From assembly GCA_964605185.1 (NCBI GenBank), contig CAZSBF010000081.1, positions 1 through 19,131 of the forward strand: DNA of 19,131 nucleotides, written 5' to 3'. The translations under genes were made by a program, and so were the position numbers. The notes under the pieces were generated by a model. That model worked only from the letters and a program-made list of their open reading frames with translations, ran no database searches and was not told where the DNA came from. Source of the DNA: JACRIM01 sp964605185. Lineage in GTDB: Bacteria > Planctomycetota > Phycisphaerae > UBA1845 > UTPLA1. Position 1 is the stretch's first letter. The number at the start of each line of letters is the position of its first letter. Below, piece by piece: positions 14,846 through 19,131 of the stretch.

Positions 14846-15268
14846 ATGCTCGAAGAGTTGTTCCAACATCAGGCAGAGCTTAACCGACGGATCGGCTTTG
14901 ACCCCGAGGCGATGCGAAAGTCCTTTGACCCCAAGCTCGCCGGCGAATGGTTGAACAACTACCTCATGGCCGCCTGCAACGAGCTGGAGGAACTTCGCAA
15001 CTGCATGTACTGGAAGCACTGGTGCAAAGAGGCAAAAGAGGGACGCCGCTATGAGCTTCACGACCTGCAAAATGCGCGCGTCGAGGTGATCGATCTGCTC
15101 TTTTTCTGGATCAGCATGGCCATGTGTGTCGGGCTGGATGCCAAAGACGTGCTCGAACTGTATCGCCAGAAACTCGCCGTCAATCACCAGCGCCAGGACA
15201 CCGGCTATGCCATGAGCGGCAAGACGGAGGACGACAACAAGCAGATCGGCTTGTCACGCGAGCAGTAG
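14846..15268 (+). CDS. dUTPase_2-type all-alpha dUTP pyrophosphatase
   Basis: A 140-residue soluble helical protein of the dimeric dUTPase/MazG-like superfamily, which hydrolyses dUTP (or a related NTP) to the monophosphate and limits uracil in DNA. Visible signatures are NELEELRNCMYWKHW (metal ligands E46 and E49 in the ExxE motif) and VEVIDLLFFWIS (E80 and D83 in ExxD). The C-terminal substrate segment is YRQKLAVNHQRQDTGY, which matches the Y.KN..N..RQ..GY pattern of this family except for Leu instead of Asn. AGGAG lies 6 bases upstream. The PhoD-type gene follows closely on the same strand. Confidence 0.82.
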   Translation: MLEELFQHQAELNRRIGFDPEAMRKSFDPKLAGEWLNNYLMAACNELEELRNCMYWKHWCKEAKEGRRYELHDLQNARVEVIDLLFFWISMAMCVGLDAKDVLELYRQKLAVNHQRQDTGYAMSGKTEDDNKQIGLSREQ

Positions 15269-15295
15269 TCGGCTGAAATGGCCGGGGGAATCGCC

Positions 15296-16927
15296 ATGAG
15301 AATGATGGGCCGCAGTGTTTGCCAATTCGTAATAGTCATTGCCGCGACTCCGGCATTCGGGCAAAGCGCATTTCCTCAGGGCGTGGCCTCGGGCGATGCA
15401 CTCAGCGACCGTGCCGTTTGCTGGACACGAACGACTTCTCCGGGCATCGTGGGTGTGGAAATCGCGACTGACTATGCGTTCAATCAGATCGTCTCCACTG
15501 CACTTCTTTCCGCAAACAATGAGAACGGGTTGACAGTCAAATACGATGCGACGCTCCTGACGCCCGCGACTCGGTACTCGTACCGATTCATACGGACGGA
15601 TAATGGAGTCACCAGCCCGACGGGATCGTTTGTTACGGCACCGTCTTCGAGTGAGGATCGCGCGTTCCGCTTCGTGTATTCAGGGGATTCCAGTGCGGGG
15701 CGGCAGCCGTTTCGCTTGTTGGACTTCGCCGCCAATGAATCTCCGGACTTCTGGGTGTATGCAGGCGACACAATCTACGGCGATCAAGCCGCAGGCGATC
15801 TTGGAATCGCTACCACACTTTCGGACTACCGAGCGAAGTATGCACAAAACCGTAGTGACGCGGCGCTGCAGCGATTGTCGGCAACTGCCGCGGTATGGGT
15901 GCAATGGGATGATCACGAAGTAACCAATGACTATGACGGAGGCGACCCCGAGGCGGATATGACTCCGATGCAAATTGCCGATGCCTACCAGGCGTTCTTC
16001 GAGAATCAGCCGATCCGCGACCAGGCAATCGTTGGGGACACGCGTCGAACGTATCGCTCATTCCGCCATGGCGCATTTGCCGAATTCTTCCTTCTCGATT
16101 GTCGACAGTATCGATCACGCGATGCCGGACGCGACGGAGGCGGGCTGGATCCCTATGGCTACGTACTAGGACCTCCAGAGCCGGATACGATCGCGCGAAT
16201 CGAAGATCCGTCTCGCACCATGCTCGGCACCGCGCAACTCGCATGGCTGAAGACGGGCCTGGCGGCATCCACGGCTCGATGGAAATTCGTCCTTAGTTCG
16301 GTCACCTTTACGTCGTTGCTCATTCAGCCCTACGATCGCTGGGATGGATATGACGCCGAGCGATACGACCTGCTCAAGTACATCGACGATCAGAAAATTG
16401 AGGGAGTTGTCATCCTCTCGGCCGACATTCACGGAAACACCTACAACCCCGATGTGACATACTTTTTGCGGCATTCGCTCGGACAGGCGTTTAGCCAGGG
16501 GTTTCGCGTTCCGGAGTTTGTGACAGGCCCGATCGGGCAGGCAAGCATTCGGCAGGAATTAAGTGAAGTGGCAGCTGATTACTTGAATCTGCCACCATGG
16601 CTCGCCGACTGCTCACTGATACCGAATATTCTGATCGACATTGCCCAGGGACAGGTACGCGACCGAAACGACCTGGCCTTTCTCGAACCCAATCGTTATG
16701 GCTATTTGGTTGTGGATGTGACGCCGGAGCGTGTTGCGTTTACGCACCGAGGCATACCCGCTGATTCACTGGACACGTCCACGCCGATTTCGACGATGCA
16801 CACGACGATGTTGCCTGAGCCATCGCTTTGCGGGACGGTGTCGCCCGTTTTACCTGTGGCGCTGGCATGGACGATCGGCCCGGCCAGAGTCATTCGCCAC
16901 TCGCGAAGAAACCACGCCAAACATTAG
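15296..16927 (+). CDS. PhoD-type alkaline phosphatase/phosphodiesterase, exported
   Basis: 543 residues from ATG 15296, chosen because GGGGGAA lies 5 bases upstream and the start gives MRMMGRSVCQFVIVIAATPA as signal peptide (ATG 15278 adds 6 residues and has no ribosome-binding site). A PhoD N-terminal domain (FPQGVASGDALSDRAVCWTR) is followed by the metallophosphatase core: RFVYSGDSSAGRQ, WVYAGDTIYGD (157-163), WVQWDDHEVTNDY (WDDHEV 204-209), EFFLLDCRQYRS, TMLGTAQLAWL and VILSADIHGN (375-380). The usual cysteine at the first core strand (ASC) is replaced by SGD. The C-terminus ends in a hydrophobic segment VSPVLPVALAWTIG followed by a basic tail, possibly a membrane or sorting signal. Substrate is presumably a phosphomonoester or diester in the periplasm. 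Confidence 0.9.
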   Translation: MRMMGRSVCQFVIVIAATPAFGQSAFPQGVASGDALSDRAVCWTRTTSPGIVGVEIATDYAFNQIVSTALLSANNENGLTVKYDATLLTPATRYSYRFIRTDNGVTSPTGSFVTAPSSSEDRAFRFVYSGDSSAGRQPFRLLDFAANESPDFWVYAGDTIYGDQAAGDLGIATTLSDYRAKYAQNRSDAALQRLSATAAVWVQWDDHEVTNDYDGGDPEADMTPMQIADAYQAFFENQPIRDQAIVGDTRRTYRSFRHGAFAEFFLLDCRQYRSRDAGRDGGGLDPYGYVLGPPEPDTIARIEDPSRTMLGTAQLAWLKTGLAASTARWKFVLSSVTFTSLLIQPYDRWDGYDAERYDLLKYIDDQKIEGVVILSADIHGNTYNPDVTYFLRHSLGQAFSQGFRVPEFVTGPIGQASIRQELSEVAADYLNLPPWLADCSLIPNILIDIAQGQVRDRNDLAFLEPNRYGYLVVDVTPERVAFTHRGIPADSLDTSTPISTMHTTMLPEPSLCGTVSPVLPVALAWTIGPARVIRHSRRNHAKH

Positions 16928-16989
16928 CCGCATAGGCCAACGCAATCTCGGGAGCGTCAAGAACGAAACGTTGCTTTGAGGGATCTCAC

Positions 16990-17032
16990 AGCGGGCGATG
17001 GGATTCGAACCCACGACGTCCAGCCTGGGAAA
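16990..17032 (-). other. 3' fragment of a tRNA-Gly gene, attachment-site candidate
   Basis: The minus strand reads TTCCCAGGCTGGACGTC, then the T-arm GTGGGTTCGAATCCCAT, then the 3' acceptor strand CGCCCGC and T. This matches the 3' half of typical bacterial tRNA-Gly from the anticodon loop (CCC anticodon context) onward. The T-arm stem pairs fully (one G-T wobble). The 5' acceptor GCGGGCG and a D-arm are not found in the expected upstream 40 bases, so it is not a complete tRNA. Tyrosine recombinases commonly duplicate exactly this half of a tRNA gene on integration. Confidence 0.65.
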
Positions 17033-17059
17033 ATACTGGGAAATCCGTGGCGGAAATCC
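17025..17059. repeat. Short overlapping direct repeats beside the tRNA fragment
   Basis: CTGGGAAA occurs at 17025-17032 and 17036-17043 (11-base period). GGAAATCC occurs at 17039-17046 and 17052-17059 (13-base period). The first copy of CTGGGAAA belongs to the anticodon-loop end of the tRNA fragment. Possible recombinase core or arm sites. Confidence 0.5.
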
Positions 17060-17079
17060 CGAAAGTTCTTGTCTTTCAG

Positions 17080-17094
17080 CAGCTTAGCAAGCTG
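17080..17094. repeat. Inverted repeat between tRNA fragment and TTCGC array
   Basis: CAGCTT and AAGCTG are exact complements around a 3-base centre (AGC on the plus strand). There is no T-run after it on either strand. Confidence 0.5.
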
Positions 17095-17095
17095 A

Positions 17096-17147
17096 TTCGC
17101 CTTTCGCAATCCTTCGCACGGGTTCGCGTTTTTTCGCGAGAATTCGC
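17096..17147. repeat. Helically phased TTCGC array (iteron-like)
   Basis: TTCGC occurs at 17096, 17103, 17113, 17123, 17133 and 17143. The last five are exactly 10 bases apart, and the base after each of those five is a purine (A, A, G, G, G). The four remaining bases of each unit are not conserved, so this is a phased motif series and not a simple tandem duplication. Confidence 0.75.
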
Positions 17148-17266
17148 GGTATCGAAAGCGCAAAACGGTATCAAACGAGGCACGCAGAAAACGATCCACA
17201 GCGTGTCATCACGAGGTACAGTGCTCAATCCATGCCGTACCGGATTAACATCAATTTGTCTGGACT

Positions 17267-18085
17267 CTACTTCGCGGCCAATCGACACGTCAGTTTGGTA
17301 ATCCGCCCATTAAGCGATGCGACCTGGAGCGTCATGAAGAGCGGATCGGGAAGTCCAGTCCGGTCGAAAGTGCCATTGATCTTCGCAGTAATCGTGGCAT
17401 CTGATTCGTCACCATCTACCTCCAAGACATCGAACGTCACTTTGGCTGCGAAGATGTCGCCGGCTGCCCACTCTCGAATCGCTTCACGGCCCTGAAAGAT
17501 TCGTCCGGCGTCGTCGACAACCGCGTCCTCGGCAAACAGGGTGATGAATTCGGTCGGGTCGTTCCCGTTGGACGTGCGAATGAAATCAGACGCAGGTTTT
17601 GGTAACTGATTGAGCATTGCTTTGTCTCCTGTTGGTTGTTCAGATGAGGGACGGCACTGACGCGGCTTTACCCGCTTAAGCTCCATCAACACGTCGACTT
17701 GTTCCGGGTCGAATCCCGTTGGACGAGATTTGCCAACCCACTCCTTGCCCTTCCACTGTCCGACGACACACGCCACCCTCAACTGGTCTCCGTCGAGGTG
17801 GTAGATACCTAGTACTTCCTTGCTCTCCTTCCTAGCGGCATCCGACCGGTGATCCCAGGTCTTCGGGCTGGTGGTTGGGTCGATCTCGAACGTGCCCGCC
17901 CACAATTCCATCCCGTTCTTGTCTTTGGCGGTGTAGGTGCGGTCCGCGTTGAAAACGAGCCAGCGGGCATCTTTCGAAGCGCCGTCCGGCTGGACGGCGG
18001 CAATCTCCCAGGTGCCCATGAATGACTCAGGCGCAGGTACGCACGCCACAGTCAACGACAGCACGATCAAAATGAAACGGCACAT
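17267..18085 (-). CDS. Lipoprotein fusing a TIGR03067-like domain to a SnoaL/NTF2-like domain
   Basis: 272 residues. MCRFILIVLSLTVAC is a short lipoprotein signal (Cys15). Residues about 22-140 match the TIGR03067 layout: MGTWEIAAVQPDG, WLVFNADRTYTA, GTFEIDPTTSPKTWD, LGIYHLDGDQLRVAC, RPTGFDPEQVDVLMELKRVK. Residues 157-272 are a SnoaL/NTF2-like fold (FITLFAEDAVVDDAGRIFQG, REAIREW, VTFDVLEVDGDESDATITAK). The linker 141-156 is unlike either domain, and residue 157 is a Met with its own Shine-Dalgarno. GAGGAG precedes ATG 18085. The gene lies 25 bases after the SDR gene and is probably co-transcribed with it. Function unknown; SnoaL-type folds often bind or turn over small molecules. Confidence 0.8.
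   Translation of the reverse strand: MCRFILIVLSLTVACVPAPESFMGTWEIAAVQPDGASKDARWLVFNADRTYTAKDKNGMELWAGTFEIDPTTSPKTWDHRSDAARKESKEVLGIYHLDGDQLRVACVVGQWKGKEWVGKSRPTGFDPEQVDVLMELKRVKPRQCRPSSEQPTGDKAMLNQLPKPASDFIRTSNGNDPTEFITLFAEDAVVDDAGRIFQGREAIREWAAGDIFAAKVTFDVLEVDGDESDATITAKINGTFDRTGLPDPLFMTLQVASLNGRITKLTCRLAAK
17615..17630 (-). promoter_or_regulatory. Internal ribosome-binding site and ATG inside the fusion gene
   Basis: AGGAG (17626-17630) lies 8 bases before ATG 17617 on the minus strand, in frame and precisely at the beginning of the SnoaL-like domain. It could start a separate 116-residue cytoplasmic protein, or be a relic of two formerly separate genes. Confidence 0.5.
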
Positions 18086-18110
18086 TTTTCACTCCTCTGT
18101 AGATGATTGG

Positions 18111-18866
18111 TTAACGCAGTCCGCCGGAAGCCTGAATGATCTCGCCAGTCAGCCAACCGGAATCCTCCGAAGCGAGAAACACGACGACCTTGGCGATGTC
18201 TTCCGGTGTGCCCATTCGCCCCAGTGGAGTCATGGCAACTAGATGCTTTTCGATGTCGCTGCCGACGCCATAGAGGCCCGCCGTCTTTGTGCCTTCGCTG
18301 AGAGTGGCGCCGGGATTGACAGAATTCACCCGAATCTTTCGCGAGGCAAGCTCTTTCGCCAGCACACCAGTAACTGCATCGAGGCCCGCTTTGCTGGCGG
18401 AGTAGATCGAGTAGCCGGGCGGATGCGAGCGAGAAGCACCGGAGCCGATATTGATAATGCTCCCGCCGTTCGGCCCGAAATGCCTGAGCGATTCGCGAAT
18501 GACCAGCAATGGGCCGAGCAGGTTGACGTTGATCTCAAGATGGAACTCTTCCTCCGTCAACTCTGCGATGGGCATCGCTTTGTACACTCCGGCATTGTTG
18601 ACGAGAATATCGAGCGTTCCGAGGGCATTGGTTGCCTGCTCGAATAGCCGACCAACATCGGCAGCCTTCGAGACATCCGCTTGAATCGCCACGCCCCGGC
18701 CACCAACAGCCGCGATCTCCTGAACAACGTATTGCGCGCCTGACTGGTCGCTCGCGTAGTTCACCACGACTGCTGCCCCTGCGGCAGCCAACTTTCTGGC
18801 GACGCCCGCACCGATGCCCTTTGATGCCCCTGTCACCAGGGCTGTCTTGCCTTGCAGTTTCGACAT
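18111..18866 (-). CDS. Short-chain dehydrogenase/reductase (classical SDR)
   Basis: 251 residues, the standard length for an NAD(P)-dependent classical SDR. The cofactor loop TGASKGIG is at 12-19, VVVNYASD follows the second strand (Asn/Tyr suggests NADP use but is not decisive), ADVS is at 63-66 and NNAG at 90-93. The catalytic residues are S142 (INIGSGAS), Y155 and K159 (YSASK). The PGA motif is at 185-187 and the family end is WLTGEIIQASGG. Closest in style to FabG/glucose-dehydrogenase-like oxidoreductases; the substrate is not deducible. AGGAGG lies 9 bases before ATG 18866. The fusion lipoprotein gene follows after 25 bases on the same strand. Confidence 0.93.
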   Translation of the reverse strand: MSKLQGKTALVTGASKGIGAGVARKLAAAGAAVVVNYASDQSGAQYVVQEIAAVGGRGVAIQADVSKAADVGRLFEQATNALGTLDILVNNAGVYKAMPIAELTEEEFHLEINVNLLGPLLVIRESLRHFGPNGGSIINIGSGASRSHPPGYSIYSASKAGLDAVTGVLAKELASRKIRVNSVNPGATLSEGTKTAGLYGVGSDIEKHLVAMTPLGRMGTPEDIAKVVVFLASEDSGWLTGEIIQASGGLR

Positions 18867-18930
18867 AGGCTTGTCCTCCTGCCCATAGACACCGCGGGCA
18901 GAAGACTGTGACAAGCGATTCCCGAATTTT

Positions 18931-19104
18931 TTAGTTGAGGTGCAGCGTTTTGCGAAAATCGTCTTGATCGAGGACTTTCCGCAGCCAGTTAATTTGGTCT
19001 TTGGGTTCAAGGAAAGGATGTTCGCGGAAGAGTGCCGCGTATTGCTGATCCAGAACATCTTCGATTTGACGAATTGTGGGATTCCCCATGTTAAGTGGAC
19101 ACAT
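18931..19104 (-). CDS. Small protein of unknown function (57 aa, or 52 from the second ATG)
   Basis: Reading from ATG 19104 gives MCPLNMGNPTIRQIEDVLDQ, then QYAALFREHPFLEPKDQINW and LRKVLDQDDFRKTLHLN. An in-frame TAG 12 bases upstream closes the frame, so the gene is complete. An alternative ATG is at 19089. The composition (amphipathic helices, no low-complexity) looks like a real protein, but I see no Shine-Dalgarno before either ATG and no known family. It precedes the SDR gene by 64 bases on the same strand. Confidence 0.4.
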   Translation of the reverse strand: MCPLNMGNPTIRQIEDVLDQQYAALFREHPFLEPKDQINWLRKVLDQDDFRKTLHLN

Positions 19105-19131
19105 GGTTAAGAGATTCTACGCCGCGGTTTC

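Larger units (their letters stand above)
16928..17266. other. Non-coding junction region with repeats
   Basis: About 340 bases between two convergent genes with no believable protein gene. It holds, left to right: a tRNA-Gly 3' fragment, direct repeats of CTGGGAAA and GGAAATCC, a 6-bp inverted repeat, and a 10-bp-phased TTCGC array. From 17148 to 17266 I see nothing specific. Confidence 0.7.

Noticed and set aside
14669..15187. Minus-strand frame of 172 codons
   Set aside because: Antisense to the dUTPase-type gene and its promoter region, with no recognisable motif.
17080..17094. Minus-strand TTGCTAA loop looking like a tRNA-Ser(GCT) anticodon loop
   Set aside because: No D-arm, acceptor stem or long variable arm at the right spacing, and the T-arm is too far away. 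It is better described as a 6-bp inverted repeat.
16957..17199. Minus-strand frame of 80 codons across the tRNA fragment
   Set aside because: It ends in the translated T-arm (WVRIPSPA), a common artefact of reading through tRNA sequence. It also spans the phased repeat array and resembles no protein.
1..19131. CRISPR arrays, rRNA genes, transposases, toxin-antitoxin or phage structural genes
   Set aside because: No repeat-spacer pattern, rRNA signature or recognisable protein of these classes was seen on either strand.

Overview
The window looks like chromosomal DNA of a moderately GC-rich Gram-negative bacterium, most likely a planctomycete. The evidence is many lipoprotein-type signal peptides, a TIGR03067-like domain (a family I know mainly from planctomycetes), a PD40 beta-propeller lipoprotein and a dense mix of short operons. 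No conserved marker gene settles the taxonomy, so this is inference.

Layout. (1) 1-1299, plus strand: the 3' end of an aspartate kinase gene (two ACT domains), then a membrane-anchored staphylococcal-nuclease-fold protein that lacks two of the three classical catalytic residues. (2) 1309-5402, minus strand: a five-gene operon, in order of transcription a YmdB-type metallophosphoesterase, a GNAT acetyltransferase, xseA, a small unknown protein and a TatD-type metal-dependent hydrolase. Two of the junctions are ATGA overlaps. It starts from a promoter-like site near 5444-5472. (3) 5560-8869, plus strand: a PD40 lipoprotein, then a winged-helix regulator whose start codon directly abuts a perfect 10-bp inverted repeat. 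The regulator is coupled by an ATGA overlap to a secreted protein with two retropepsin-like DTG domains. (4) 8879-11609, minus strand: an alpha/beta hydrolase that appears to be a lipoprotein read from an ATT start, and a large polytopic membrane protein of unknown function. (5) 11860-14580, minus strand: an envelope cluster made of a CsgG/LpoB-like lipoprotein with C-terminal TPR-like sequence, a three-repeat LPP20-like exported protein and two tiny lipoproteins (51 and 56 residues). A strong intrinsic terminator lies inside the signal-peptide codons of the last gene. (6) 14846-16927, plus strand: a dUTPase_2-type all-alpha dUTP pyrophosphatase and a PhoD-type phosphatase. (7) 16928-17266: a non-coding stretch holding a 43-nt 3' fragment of a tRNA-Gly gene (attachment-site-like), short direct and inverted repeats, and five TTCGC motifs spaced exactly 10 bp apart. 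(8) 17267-19104, minus strand: a TIGR03067/SnoaL fusion lipoprotein, an SDR oxidoreductase and a small unknown protein.

Most of the window is ordinary core or housekeeping gene content. The parts that look least described are the junction at 16990-17147 (candidate end of an integrated element whose body would lie to the right), the envelope cluster with the terminator embedded in a gene, the regulator/double-aspartic-protease pair with its operator, and the fusion gene that still carries an internal ribosome-binding site and start codon.
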